Below are positions 1-10,532 of a stretch of DNA of 64,000 nucleotides, one piece after another. The stretch covers positions 16,556,919-16,620,918 of the forward strand of contig CM045750.1 of assembly GCA_024760905.1 (NCBI GenBank), in the 5' to 3' direction. The notes beneath the pieces are model-generated. The model had not been told where the DNA came from, did not search any database, and saw only the letters and a program-made list of their open reading frames with translations. Numbering within the stretch: position 1 is the first letter of the stretch; each line of letters starts with the position of its first letter. The translations under genes and the position numbers were made by a program. The DNA comes from Plotosus lineatus. Its lineage: Eukaryota; Chordata; Actinopteri; Siluriformes; Plotosidae.

Positions 1-522
1 TTTTTCGTTCCTGATGCTTGAGGAAATGGCCATGCCAGCACCCTGGGCACATGTAAAAGACTGATAAAGATGTAATTGGTAAATGTCTTTGATGCTGGAT
101 AAGTAGGGGCTTAGTAATCCTTTTGTTGTCTTAGCTCTCCCCTATTAACTTCTCAGGATTCCAGGATTCCCCACAATAATTGGCGGCTTGCACGCGAGAT
201 AATAGAAATAGATTTTTTCTCCCCTTGCATCAGCTTTTTGGCACAATTGAGTGCAATTATCATGACAGTGGTGATACATTTTAGTTTTCAGAGAATAACC
301 CCCTAAAGTCATGAAAGAAGGATGGCGACTCTGCTCATGTACCTTTGTTGCCATGGAACAGTGTGTGAAGGAATCAGTCTGTGACCCATCAGTTCAAGTA
401 GTTTACAAATGACCAGAACCAATACATCAATGGCAAACCGGTGTTTATTTTTAAGAGCTAATTACTGTGTGTCCAACAACCACATGTACCATGACAAATT
501 TACAATGTAGAGTCCACTGGGT
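1..522. other. unassigned non-coding sequence
   Basis: I see no SINE, MITE, microsatellite or convincing coding frame here. The short minus-strand open frame at 145-354 has no recognisable domain. The sequence is not low-complexity, so it may be unique flanking DNA. Confidence 0.4.
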
Positions 523-838
523 AGGCAGCATGGTGGTGCAGTGGTTAGCATGTCTGCCTCACAGCAAGAAGGTCCTGGGATGGCGTGTTTCTATGTGGCG
601 TTTGTATGTGCTTGTGTGGGTTTACTCTGGGTACTCCTGTTTCCTGCCAAAGTCCGAAGACATGCACACTAGGCTAACTGCCTGTTCCAGATTGACCCTA
701 CGTAGCTGTTAGTGTGAATGGTTGGCCGTGTGTTGCCCTGCAATGGTCTGGTAAACTGTACAGTGTATCCCTCATCTTTACCCAGTGTTGTCCGAGATAG
801 GCACAGCCTCCCAGTCCCCCTATTAGTAACATTAATCA
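523..838 (+). mobile_element. V-SINE, near full length
   Basis: The head GGCAGCATGGTGGTGCAGTG, the central block (GTGTGGGTTTACTCTGGGTA, AAGTCCGAAGACATGCACAC) and a degraded tail1 lie in the expected order. The B-box part is eroded (AAGGTCCTGGGATGG). Confidence 0.85.
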
Positions 839-992
839 GTATTTACTTGGAAAGTCATCAAATTCGGCCACTGGTTAAGAGGTTTAGGGTTACAATGTCC
901 CCTGGCCTTTAAGGGGACCATTTACTCAAAAGAAGCAGGAAATACAGTGGGGAAAGTTGGAAATAAGTCCATTTTCCTATCTCTTGTGAGTA

Positions 993-1118
993 GGGCAGCA
1001 TGGTGGTGTAGTGGTTACCACATCTGCACTATAGTGAGGAAGTCTTGGGTTCAAGTCTCGGGCTCAGTGAGGGTGTTTCTTTGTGGAGTTTGTATGTTCT
1101 CTCCATGTAGTGAGCTGC
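993..1118 (+). mobile_element. V-SINE, 5' half only
   Basis: The tRNA-like head, the B box (GGGTTCAAGTCTCGGG) and the start of the central block are present. The copy stops at TCTCTCCATGTAGTG, with the 3' half missing. Confidence 0.75.
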
Positions 1119-1325
1119 ACTAGCTCTCCGCATTGTATACAGATGACAGGATATTCAAAATAGCGCAAACCTCATTGCCTTCAATGTAAATATCGCATAA
1201 GGGAAAATGATCAGACAAGACTCCAGCCACTATGAATGATTTGACTAAAAATAATTAATATGACTAATAATAATATAGAAATTTCCATGTACTTGCCGGT
1301 AGTTGTGGTTTAGAAAACTGACAGT

Positions 1326-1349
1326 ATGATGATGATGATGATGATGATG
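1326..1349 (+). repeat. (TGA)n microsatellite
   Basis: About eight perfect TGA units abut the 5' end of the next V-SINE. Confidence 0.9.
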
Positions 1350-1560
1350 GGGCAGCGTGGTGGCGTAGTGGTGAGCACATCCACCTCAAGAAGCAAGAAG
1401 GCCTGGGTTTGAGTGTTGGACTTGAGAAGGGCGTTTCGAAGTGAATTTTCCACGTTCTCTTCGTGCTTGCATGGGTTTCCTCTGGGAACACTGGTTTCCT
1501 CCCAAAGACCAAAGGCATGCACGTTTGGCTAACTGACTCTTACAAATTGCCCCTAGGTGC

Positions 1561-1601
<41 letters not shown>

Positions 1602-1727
1602 GGTCTTGTGATGGACTGGTGATCTATTCAGCATGTATTCTGCCTTCACTCGGAGTTGGCTGAGATAAGTTCCAGCCTCCCTGAAACCATAGCAGGATTG
1701 AACTCCTTTGGCAAATAACTGAATGAC
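1349..1727 (+). mobile_element. V-SINE with expanded (GT)n
   Basis: Full-length copy from GGGGCAGCGTGGTGGCGTAG to a tail1 ending near GGCAAATAACTGAATGAC. A (GT)n run at about 1561-1600 sits where the family consensus reads TAGGTGTGAGTGTGAATGG. The microsatellite therefore appears to have grown from the SINE's own GT-rich segment. Confidence 0.85.
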
Positions 1728-2539
1728 ACATATATGATTTAATTTTTGGGGAAGAGAAGCTTTCTGCTCATGTTCTCTGGCCTTGGCCATGTGTACATTT
1801 TTGTGGCTGAGACCGTAAAAGCATTTCAATCACTCGTTTTAAATGACCAGGTCTGATCTCTCTCTCTCTCTCTCTCTCTCTCTTGCTTCCCCTCTTTCTG
1901 TCTGTTGGCTCAGTCTCTGATTCATGGAGTAAGGGAACTCTCACTGGGAACAGATCACACACAAACCGGTAGAATTGATCAATTATTCCAGTGGTAGTAG
2001 AAGAAAGAGGAAAGGGACTGTTATCAGTTGTAGTAGTGTATACATTTTATTATGATCAACAGTTTGTCATTCCGGAGGAGCTGGATGGTCCGGTCCATGA
2101 GAGCTGATGTACTCTGATATCAGACATTCTACCAATCAGAAAAAGAGGAGAGCAAGTCCCTGGCTGTTTGCTCTCCCTGCCACTGCAGAACAGTTGAAAG
2201 ACTCTGTAACCCCTGACCCGGGTTGTCAAGGGAAAGTGTGCCTCACATGACAGCCTCAACCATCTCTTTTCATCACAGAGGAAGGCAGTGGCATGTGGAA
2301 TGATGCTCATCGCCAGGATTATGTTCAAAGCCGAGAGAAAGCATTGAACGGACCTTTTAAGTATATCTCCTTGTAGCCATATGATAGTGTATAAGAATTC
2401 TCATTTTATCAATAACTGCATTGATTAGCAATATGTTAAATATGTTAGAAGTTCAATCAAGAGCATGTCAATGACACACAAGTATTGCAGAGCCAACACA
2501 TACATAATCGTTTACACTCACACAATGAAGCAATATGGA
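1728..2539. other. repeat-poor stretch with (CT)n
   Basis: A (CT)n run lies at 1857-1882. The rest shows no element I recognise. The segment 2040-2340 is non-repetitive and of mixed composition, and could be conserved non-coding DNA. I see no splice-bounded frame with a known domain. Confidence 0.35.
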
Positions 2540-2690
2540 ACAGCCAATTAGCCTAATGTGCATGACTTTGATCTATAGGAGGAAACCAGAGTACCCGGTG
2601 GAACCCATGCAAGAACAAGGAGAACATGCAAACTCCACACACAAACACCCAAGTACAGGACCTCCTTGCTGTGAAGTGCACCAAAGATAA
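2540..2690 (-). mobile_element. V-SINE fragment
   Basis: The minus-strand central block (CAGCCAATTAGCCTAATGTG, GGAGAACATGCAAACTCCAC) runs up to the head-side GACCTCCTTGCTGTGAAGT. The tail and extreme 5' end are missing. Confidence 0.7.
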
Positions 2691-2890
2691 TCTTTGCCCA
2701 CAGTAGACAGTGCATCTACTGAGCTGAGCTGATCACATGATAGACAGGCTATGGGGTCAACCTTGTGTTCCAACACTGGGTTCGACTAACCTGCATGAGG
2801 CTGATGTAGCTATGTACAGTAGTCAGACTCCAAGAGACACGTGGAATGTTGTATTGTGATGATAATTTTTTATTTATGCAACATACAAAC

Positions 2891-3164
2891 ATTCATTCAA
2901 TTCCGAACTACTTCATCTTACCAGGGTCGTGGGGAGGCTGAAGCGTCATGTGACTCTGATTGAAGGTGGTGTACACCCTTATGACATGACAGTGCCAATA
3001 TTTACACCTAGGGGCAACTAGAGCTGCCAATTATCATAATGTGCATGACTTGGATTGTGGAGGACACCTGAGTACCCAGAGGAAACCCACATGTACAGAA
3101 CATGTAAACTCCACACAGAAACATCCGAGCCCACTATTCAAATACAGGACCTTCTTGCTGTGAT
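2891..3164 (-). mobile_element. V-SINE, 5'-truncated
   Basis: Tail1 (GGGTCGTGGGGAGGCTG), the CACCTAGGGGCAACT linker and the central block are present on the minus strand. The copy ends at GACCTTCTTGCTGTGAT, before the tRNA-like head. Confidence 0.8.
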
Positions 3165-3194
3165 TTTCCATATTTTCATTATTTTCAGTAATGA

Positions 3195-3299
3195 AATAGA
3201 CTCCTGTCCTCATTTAGAATTGGCTGAGATGGCCACCAGCCTCCTCGCAACCATAATTAGAATTAAGCGGTTCAGAAAATAAATGGATGAATGAATGTT
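3195..3299 (+). mobile_element. isolated SINE tail1 fragment
   Basis: GGCTGAGATGGCCACCAGCC and AATTAAGCGGTTCAGAAAAT followed by GGATGAATGAATG are tail1 on the plus strand. It lies head-on to the preceding minus-strand V-SINE. Because the two point in opposite directions, they are separate insertions. Confidence 0.7.
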
Positions 3300-3573
3300 T
3301 ATTTCTTTGTCAATTTTTATAACTTGTGTAAAAATCTGCTGATGTTTAAGGTCATGGCAATGCAGATAAATGATGCAATTAAAGAATGTCTACCAGGAGT
3401 GAGCAAACAGAGAGCATTCATGCATGTGCGGCAGCAGAGAGCGGTAGTTCTTGTGAGTCAGTACGCTGTATGATGTTACACTGAAACATTGGAATATGTA
3501 TTATACATTTTCGTGGCAATGCGGACATGTATAAATATGTATAACTTACTAATGTAATAAATAATGAAACATA

Positions 3574-4425
3574 CCGTATTCGTCGTAATAAGCACCCTGT
3601 TCCAATAAGCACCCCCCAGTGTTTTTATCTTGCGTCGAATAATCGCCCAAGTGTACTGGGAGCAAAATCGTAGATCAAACTTACCAATTTTATTCGATCA
3701 GTCTCTGTACCGGTAAAATGAGGCGTTCACTGCCTGTAAAAATGAGTTTACTGTGTACCCCTGCCACTGGGGAATGTCTATAATGTTCATGAGTAACAAC
3801 ACATTTGATCGTTCTGCCATACTTTAAAAAACAGGAAAATATTTTGCTGTTCTCTTAGTAAATGTCCAACAACCAATGAACCATTAGAAACTGCTAGAGA
3901 AAAACTATGGGATGCTCTGAATGAATGGCGCGATGGGCCAGATGTGGACCTATCAGAAAGTGATGAGTATTTTTCACCCAATTCTCCTGCTCACTAACTT
4001 CATAAATTTAAGCACGTTCCTAGCCATGTGCTTTTGTTTATGTTCGTGTTGATTGGCTCAATGTGCCATGCGCGAAAGTTGACATTCGTGTTGATTGGCT
4101 TGATTTTACTTCCAGGAAAATGTTTAAAGGAACAGCACTGGGATGGAAAAGTAAGGGTTTTTTAATTAAAAATTATGCTGTTTTCTGTTTATTCCCAGTT
4201 TTCATGTAAGTAGTTTGGTTGATACCACAAAATGAATAACAAAAATACCAGTAAAACTCTTTTTTTTTTATTGTTCTATTATTATTATTATTATTATCAT
4301 TCGTGTTTTCCACCTCGATGATAATAAGTAAGCACTTACCATTCCACTCCGCTGGTAACATTTTAATAAGCGCCCACCCACTCCAATTTTTTAATCACCC
4401 TGGGCACTTATCATGTCGAATACGA
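3574..4425. mobile_element. pogo/Tigger-like DNA transposon remnant
   Basis: The ends are inverted: CCGTATTCGTCGTAATAAGC on the left, and the right end reads ATCGTATTCGACATGATAAG in reverse complement. A TA dinucleotide lies outside each end. The 852-bp interior holds a short decayed coding segment (see 3846-3997), so this looks like an internally deleted autonomous element. TA duplication and this end structure fit the Tc1/mariner superfamily; the pogo label is inference. Confidence 0.6.
3846..3997 (+). pseudogene. C-terminal remnant of a transposase frame
   Basis: One frame reads through EPLETAREKLWDALNEWRDG, then PDVDLSESDEYFSPNSPAH, and stops at TAA (3995-3997). The acidic, Ser/Asp-rich end resembles the tails of pogo-type transposases. 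Stops interrupt the frame upstream and the catalytic part is gone. Family assignment rests on the surrounding inverted repeats. Confidence 0.35.
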
Positions 4426-4555
4426 TATGTTTGCATGTAAGTATTAGGTCATGGGCAGAATATTGGCTCAGTGACAATCTAACTGTTAATGTGGTGGAAA
4501 GAGCATAAACGAACCACAGCTGTGACTGGGGAGTGGTGATGTAGAACCTTCAGAT

Positions 4556-4885
4556 CAGGGATCACCAACGTGGTGCCCGTGGGCACCAGGTAGCCCGCAA
4601 GGACACTATAAGTTGCCCGCGGACCTGTTCACTGCTAGTTTTAGGACAGGCCCACAGCTCCATAGCGCCACTCTCCATTGAGCTGCATCTAATTTTTTTG
4701 AATATATTTTAAATCAAATCAATATCTTCACATAGATAAATATCATTAATTATTAATGATAACATATAATTAAAGGTAAATTGAGCAAATTTGTAATTTC
4801 AGAGGTGTGTTTTGACCTGGTAGCCCTTCGCATTAATTGGTACCCAAGAAGTAGCTCTCGGTTTCAAAAAGGTCGGTGACCCCTG
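4556..4885. mobile_element. hAT-type MITE with 8-bp TSD
   Basis: The element runs from CAGGGATCACCAACGTGGTG to AGGTCGGTGACCCCTG; the terminal inverted repeats are imperfect. A perfect 8-bp duplication, CTTCAGAT, flanks it at 4548-4555 and 4886-4893, which is diagnostic of hAT insertion. It is 330 bp with an AT-rich core and no coding capacity. Confidence 0.85.
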
Positions 4886-4924
4886 CTTCAGATAATACAG
4901 TATGTAATGAGGTTGCTTACTCAA

Positions 4925-5823
4925 TTACTCTCACTCATTGGCCAAACCACTTAAACCGACTTAAATCTCATTCAGCATTGTGTGAAGACAGGATGCACCA
5001 TGAACAGCTCACCAGACCACTGCAGGGCCAACACACACACACAACCACTTACAGCCACAATTACATCTACAGTAACCCCCCCTGCCCATTCGCAGTTCAG
5101 CATTCGCGGCCCCGCATACTCGCAGATTAGTGGCAAACCCGGAAGTTACTGGCACGTGATTCAAATTTAGCCAATAGTTGAGAGGTTTTGTTTCTCCCAC
5201 CTGCTGATTGGTTGCAGATGATGTGTACACCCTTTTTTTCTCTCCTTCGTACAGAGGTCATCAACATGATTGATTGAATTGTGAATTCATGTTTTTTTAG
5301 TGTTTTTAATGATTATTTAAGCTGTATGATGTCACTCAAACTCCCTGCATCTTCCCTAGCTTCTGGTAAGGCGCCTAAGTGCTTTATTTATTAATAAATA
5401 TCACAATACAAAATTATAAAGTTTTTACTTAATCATTACTACATTTTACTGCATTATTATTGTATTAATGAGTAAGACTGTCAATAGAATGAATTTAAGA
5501 AGCATATTTTTGCACATGTAATATCATACATAGGGTTTTAAAACTGCATCAATAATTTGCAGATTTTCAGGAACCGCAGGAAGGGGCGGACCGCAATCCC
5601 CATGAATAACAGGGGGTTACTGTACAGGCAAATTGAAACAGTCAATTAGTCTCATGTGCGTGTTTATGGACTGTGGGAGGAAACTGTAGTCACTTGAGGA
5701 AACCCATGCAAGCAAGGGGTGAACATGTGAAATTACAGAAACACCCTTACCATGTCTGGGACAGGAACAAAGAACCTTCTTGATGTGAGGCAGGCATGCT
5801 GACAACTATGCCACTGTGCTACC
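4925..5823 (-). mobile_element. V-SINE split by a Tigger-like MITE
   Basis: The tail half occupies 4925-5067. The central block and head continue at 5625-5823 (GGGAGGAAACTGTAGTCACT, ending GCCACTGTGCTACCC). The interruption is the MITE at 5070-5622, so the V-SINE is the older insertion. Confidence 0.8.
5070..5622. mobile_element. Tigger-like MITE (CAGTAACCCC ends), copy 1
   Basis: The ends CAGTAACCCCCCCTGCCCAT and CAGGGGGTTACTG are inverted and flanked by TA (5068-5069, 5623-5624). Internal landmarks shared with the copy at 8865 are the CCCGCATACTCG motif, a TTCTGGTAAGG.GCCTAAG segment and a GCATTATTATTGTATTAATG segment. It is non-coding. Confidence 0.85.
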
Positions 5824-6381
5824 CGCAATGAGTTTCCTCTATGTCTAATTACCATTCGTTCTTTTATCCGTGTCTCTTGGAACCGCAGAGAGAGAGAGAG
5901 ACAGCAAGACAGTGAGAGTGGGGGGGGGTCGAGGACAAAGCTGTGTCTTTTATGGCAGTGTGTGTTTATGTTGCTGTGTGTCTATCTGAGGGAGAATGCA
6001 GTGCAATAAAGCTGCTGATATTCTTTCCAGGCTCACTCCCAAAACATCCCTTACAATGGTGCCTCTCCTTCTCTTGCTAGCGAGTGTAATTGTATGAGGG
6101 GTGGTGGTTATATTATTTTATATCATCCTCTGTATACTTTGCTTTTATCATATGCCCTCCATATAGCACTTTGGCTTAATGTCTGTTATTTTGAAATACA
6201 CTAAATAAAAAAAAAATCTGACTTACCTCGGCATCCCCTGTCCATCCCTGCAGCCAATCAGACACATACGACACATCCCAGAATACCCGGCACTGATCTC
6301 AGTAAACTGACTATAGTCAACTGGCAAAGTCACCTTTTGTCTGCTTTGGCTTAATTTTTCAAACAATTTATTTTTTATCCA
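5824..6381 (+). other. unassigned; possible decayed LTR end
   Basis: At about 5990-6060 the sequence reads GTGCAATAAAGCTGCTGATA, then a C-rich stretch and CTTACAATGGTGCC. That resembles an LTR polyadenylation region followed by a primer-binding-site-like TGGTGCC. No second LTR or gag/pol frame is visible, so this is only a suggestion. The rest of the interval shows nothing I recognise. Confidence 0.2.
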
Positions 6382-6731
6382 GGGGCAGTGGTGGCCCGGC
6401 AGTAGGGTGCTGGATTACTGATCCCAAGGTCGTGGGTTCAAGCCCCGCCATCAAGGGTTGTCACTGCTGTCCCCCCAGTGCAGCTAATTGGATTATCAAA
6501 GGCCGGCCATGTCGCTTGCTGTCTGTGATGAGCAGTATGTATGTAAAAAAAAAAAAAAAAAAACATTGTTGACTTTCATAAAGAGGAGGATGAATGGCCA
6601 TCAGCATGTTTCTGCCCTGTGTTGGCCTGGCAAGCTGTCCAGGTTGTCCTCTGCCTTCGCCTAGAGTCGGCTGAGATGGCCACCAGCGTCCCTAATTAGG
6701 ATTAAGTGGTTCAGAAAAATGAATGAATAAG
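6382..6731 (+). mobile_element. SINE-B with tail1, full length
   Basis: The head GGGCAGTGGTGGCCCGGCAG, a B box (GGGTTCAAGCCCC), the body (GTGCAGCTAATTGGATTATC, GGCCGGCCATGTCG) and tail1 (CTGCCTTCGCCTAGAGTCGG) are all present. A (A)n insertion follows GTATGTATGT at about 6546. A TTTATCCA duplication flanks it (6374-6381 and 6732-6739). Confidence 0.88.
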
Positions 6732-6822
6732 TTTATCCAAGTGTAAACAAAACATATAGTTATCAGAATATTTGATATTCAGAAAACAATGGCACTTCAT
6801 TCCTTACTCAATAACCACTATT

Positions 6823-7118
6823 ACACAAAGAAGGTGCTGGATTCGGGTCCCGGGCTTTTCTGTGTGGTGTTTGCTTGTGTGGATTTATTATGAGTACTCC
6901 TGTTTCCTCCCATGGTCTGATGACATGCATATTTGACTAACTGGCAATTCCAAATTGCCCCCAGGTGTGAGTGAAAATGTGAATAATTGCATATATTGCC
7001 TTGCGATGGTCTGGCAAGCAGTTTAAGGTGTACCTTACCTTTGCCGCATGTCTGCTGAGATAGGCTTCACCCTCCCTGTTACACCAAAAGTAGGATGAAG
7101 TAGTTGGGCAAATCACAA
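6823..7118 (+). mobile_element. V-SINE, head truncated
   Basis: Begins at AAGAAGGTGCTGGATTCGGG (B-box region) and continues through the central block to tail1 ending AGTAGTTGGGCAAATCAC. Confidence 0.8.
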
Positions 7119-7716
7119 GCAATGAGTAAACACATTAAATATTAATAAACATTATGAGGAAATGTGTGGCTCCTATAAGCGTCCTGCGCTATCCTTACAG
7201 AAAACGTTTCTGATTTAAATTCACCACCAACACTGCAACCTGTAGGAAAAATTCCAAAACAGTTCTTATCCCAGTGAAATGTCTTCTATGATCTTATACA
7301 GTACATAGATTTCTGCAGCTCTACTGGATTCAACTTGTTTGGTATATGTGCAACTCTAAAGTTAATTTATGATGTTCTCATGTTTGCGAGGAAGGCGATG
7401 CTTATGCAGAAGTCAGAGAAGAAGGAATAAAAATTTAATGGCACACAATGCAAAAATAAATACAAATAAAATAAAAGCCCACAAACCTCCACTCGGGCTC
7501 ACATGAAAACAAAGGTCTCTTTAGAAATAAATCAAACAGGCTCTTGCAGACAAAGTTTCTGAAGATGGGTCGAGGAGAAACAAAGGCTCCAGCCCAGAAG
7601 CTCCACTTCAGTTTCTGTAAGTCTAGCAAAGTCAATGAAACCCAGTGATTTATAAGCAACGTACTCAGGTTACATCAGAACAGAGAAGGTGGGTGCAGGA
7701 GCAGTGAGCAGGTAAG
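7119..7716. other. unassigned non-coding sequence
   Basis: I see no recognisable repeat. The minus-strand open frame at 7435-7659 has no domain I know. The last 18 bases are the left copy of the target duplication of the next SINE. Confidence 0.35.
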
Positions 7717-8063
7717 TCTGTCGTCCTTTTGGCTTTTTCCCTTTTACTCGGGAGTCGCCACAGCGAATCATCTGATTCGCACATTTGATTTGGCAGAGGT
7801 TTTTATGTCGGATGCCCTTCCTGTCACAACCCTTTTTAGCAAGGGACAGAAACACGCTGACGGCTTTGCAGCTACTCTTTACGAAAGTCAGCAATGGTTC
7901 TTTTACATGCCTCTCACCATAGACAGTGACAGACATGGCCGGCCTTTGATAACCCAGTTAGCTGCACTGGTGGGGACAGTGACAACCTTGTGGAGAGTGG
8001 GACTCGAACCCCCAACCTTTGGATCAGCGATCCAGCGCCCTATACCACTAGACCACCACTGCC
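7717..8063 (-). mobile_element. SINE-B with tail2, young full-length copy
   Basis: Read on the minus strand, it starts with the head GGCAGTGGTGGTCTAGTGGT, has B box GGTTCGAGTCCC and ends with tail2 (GGAAGGGCATCCGACATAAA, then GATGATTCGCTGTGGCGACT). A perfect 18-bp target duplication flanks it at 7699-7716 and 8064-8081 (GAGCAGTGAGCAGGTAAG). The intact duplication and pol III boxes mark it as one of the most recent insertions in the window. Confidence 0.93.
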
Positions 8064-8081
8064 GAGCAGTGAGCAGGTAAG

Positions 8082-8864
8082 ATGAAGAGTAAACCCTGGT
8101 CAGAAGTATGGTGGCAGAGACTGGTGGGGGTGTGTGTGGGGGAGTGGGGCAGTTAATACACTTTTGCACTGTTTAAGTCTTGGAATTTGATTATTGAACG
8201 CTGTTAATAGAATTCAGCTTTAACGAGTATGTACAATAATGATAATTTACAATTTATAAGTTCTTGTGCACAGCAGGTATGGAACATGACCATAGGGAGG
8301 TATTGACCCAAGTCCATGCCCCATTGTTGACTTGATGCTGATTGGCGCTTATGCATAGCGTCTGTAATACTCACTCACTTGCCGAACTGCCTAATGAATG
8401 CTAGGCTCACCCTCCTATCTCTATCAATACTTTGCAAAGGTGAGGAACACCCTGAACAGTTTTGTGATAGTAATATATACAGTAAATCATTCACATTCAC
8501 ACGAAAAGAAAGGCTCATGCACCAGCACTTAGACTCGCATAGAATAATTTAAAAGAAATGCAATCTAACTCAGATAGGCAGACATATTCAACACCAAACA
8601 TTAATAGGAACGCAGAACATGAACTCATTACACAGATAATTAAACCTACAAGACAGACGATACAAATAAACGTGGAAACCATCAAGTGAAGGATGGTAAA
8701 GAAAATGCAGTGTTAACCTTTTCTTTTTACTATGGTTGGAAAATGCAATAGAATTATTTTTTCCATAATGGAGACACGCCGCTCACCTTTGGATACCTAT
8801 TAATAGAGATATCTATTGAGGATAAATATACTGAAAAAAGTAAGCTTTACCATAATGTGCCATA
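8082..8864. other. mostly unassigned, with a V-SINE tail scrap
   Basis: A minus-strand tail1-like fragment lies at about 8372-8468 (CACTTGCCGAACTGCCTAAT, GAACACCCTGAACAGTTTTG). The remainder is AT-rich with no recognisable element or gene. Confidence 0.45.
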
Positions 8865-9361
8865 CAGTAGGCCGTTGACCATTCGCGATTTTGCGCTTGC
8901 ACCCCCGCATACTCGTGGCTTGCCGACAAATCCGGAAGTATTTTTCTCATTCGTACACAAGTGATCAATGTGCATTTTTTTTCGTAGTTGTTTTTAATTA
9001 CCAGTTAAGCTCTATGGTGTCAGCCAAATGCTGTGCATATTCTCAGGTTTCTGGTAAGGAGCCTAAGCACCAGAAAAAGTGATCCGACTTCACGGACCGA
9101 GAGCTCCCAATTAACCACGGAAAGTGAGGGATCCCTGTGTGTGTATATATAAAATATAAAGTTTTACTTTCCCATTACTCCATTTTTCTGCATTATTACT
9201 GTATTAATGAGTCAGACTGTCTATAGAACGTGTTTAAGAAGCATATTTTAGCGTAGGTAATATCATACGTAGGGTTTTACTTCCAGGTAAATAACTCGTG
9301 GAATTTCTTGATCCGCGGGGAGGGCCGGAACCGAATCCCTGTGAAAAACGGGGGCCTACTG
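8865..9361. mobile_element. Tigger-like MITE (CAGTAACCCC-type), copy 2
   Basis: The ends CAGTAGGCCGTTGACC and ACGGGGGCCTACTG are inverted and flanked by TA (8863-8864, 9362-9363). It shares the CCCGCATACTCG motif and the GTATTAATGAGTCAGACTGT segment with copy 1. About 80 bp at 9076-9155 is absent from copy 1 and carries the end motif of a different MITE (AACCACGGAAAGTGAGGGAT). Confidence 0.85.
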
Positions 9362-9539
9362 TACCATCCTAAAATACGGTGAGCCTTACTGGTACAATTT
9401 ATCCCTTTAAACTGGCTGTGATTTTCTGGTGGGAGTTAATTCTATGTGCGATATTCAAACCCCAGATTTTCTTTTTATAATGCAGAAGTGTTATAAAGAA
9501 TAAAAAAAGAATAACAACAAGAAAGCATGTATACATAGA

Positions 9540-9945
9540 TAATGCGTGTTTCGCTCAGAGATTTCGTTCTGTGTCTTACCCTCTTGCTTGAGGGTGTCAG
9601 TGATGGGCTTCTGGACAGCAGTCAGGTCGGCAGTCTTACCCATGATTGCGGTTTTGAGTAATGAACCAGGCTGGGAGTTTTTAAAAGCCTCAGGAATCTT
9701 TTGCAGGTGTTTAGAGTTAATTGGTTGATTCAGATGATTAGGTTAATAGCTCGTTTAGACTACCTGAACATGATATGCTAATTTTTTGAGATAGGAATTT
9801 TGGGTTTTCATGAGCTGTATGCCAAAATCATCAGTATTAAAACAATAAAAGACCTGAAATGTTTCAGTTGGTGTGCAATCAATCCAAAATATATGAAAGT
9901 TTAATTATCAGTACATTAAAGAAAATAATGAACTTTATCATGCTG
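9540..9945 (-). mobile_element. Tc1/mariner fragment, transposase 5' end and leader
   Basis: The minus strand carries a Tc1-type transposase start codon (9641-9643), preceded by about 300 bp of AT-rich leader at 9644-9945. The element stops just after the first 31 codons, and neither terminal inverted repeat is clear. It is a truncated dead copy. Confidence 0.7.
9551..9643 (-). pseudogene. Tc1-like transposase, N-terminal 31 codons
   Basis: The frame starts MGKTADLTAVQKPITDTLKQ and continues EGKTQNEISER. This matches the first helices of the paired-like HTH DNA-binding domain of fish Tc1 transposases (the MGK.ADLT..QK pattern is family knowledge). The second HTH and the DDE catalytic domain are absent. 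Confidence 0.75.
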
Positions 9946-10382
9946 TGTTGTTAGTTATGTAAATATGTAAAAATGACCCCTTCCTTTCTGTCTTCATGCT
10001 TTTACATGCAGTTTCATTATCCTTGATCAGTTCTGCATCTGAAAGCTAATGTTATATTGACTTGATCTGTCAGGATTTTCATGGATGTTACAACAAACTT
10101 CAATTCCGCTAACAATTCATAACAATGACTCCATCCATCCATTATGTATTACACTCCTTTTGTGTCAGGGCCATGGGTGTTAACGTAGCATAGTGGTTAA
10201 AATGTCAGCGATAAAAACTAATCTCTCAGCTTAGTTTCATGCTGTGCACTGTCATGATCGTGTCACGGGTGCCTTTGACACTATCGCGTGCCGTCAAAAT
10301 TTACCTGGTTTCCAAGCCAGTATTCCTCCATGAACTGTTGCAAAAGCAATTACTAAATTATTATTTTATTGTATTTGTATTC
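9946..10382. other. unassigned non-coding sequence
   Basis: Contains a short V-SINE-like head scrap (GTAGCATAGTGGTTAAAATG) near 10186-10208. Otherwise AT-rich sequence without recognisable elements. Confidence 0.35.
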
Positions 10383-10532
10383 TGTGACACAGCGGCCTCG
10401 TGGTTAGCACACCCGCCTCACATGAAGAAGGTCCTGGCCTCAGCGAGGACATTAATGTATGGAGATTGCATGTACTCCCCATGCTTGTGTGGGTTTCCTC
10501 AGGGTACTTCAGTTTCTTTCCATAGTCTAAAG

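Noticed and set aside
1386..1829. 147-codon minus-strand frame
   Set aside because: It runs across a V-SINE and its (GT)n tract, giving HTHTHT; not a gene.
7980..8063. tRNA gene on the minus strand
   Set aside because: The A and B boxes belong to a SINE head; no cloverleaf with a proper acceptor stem, and the body continues as SINE.
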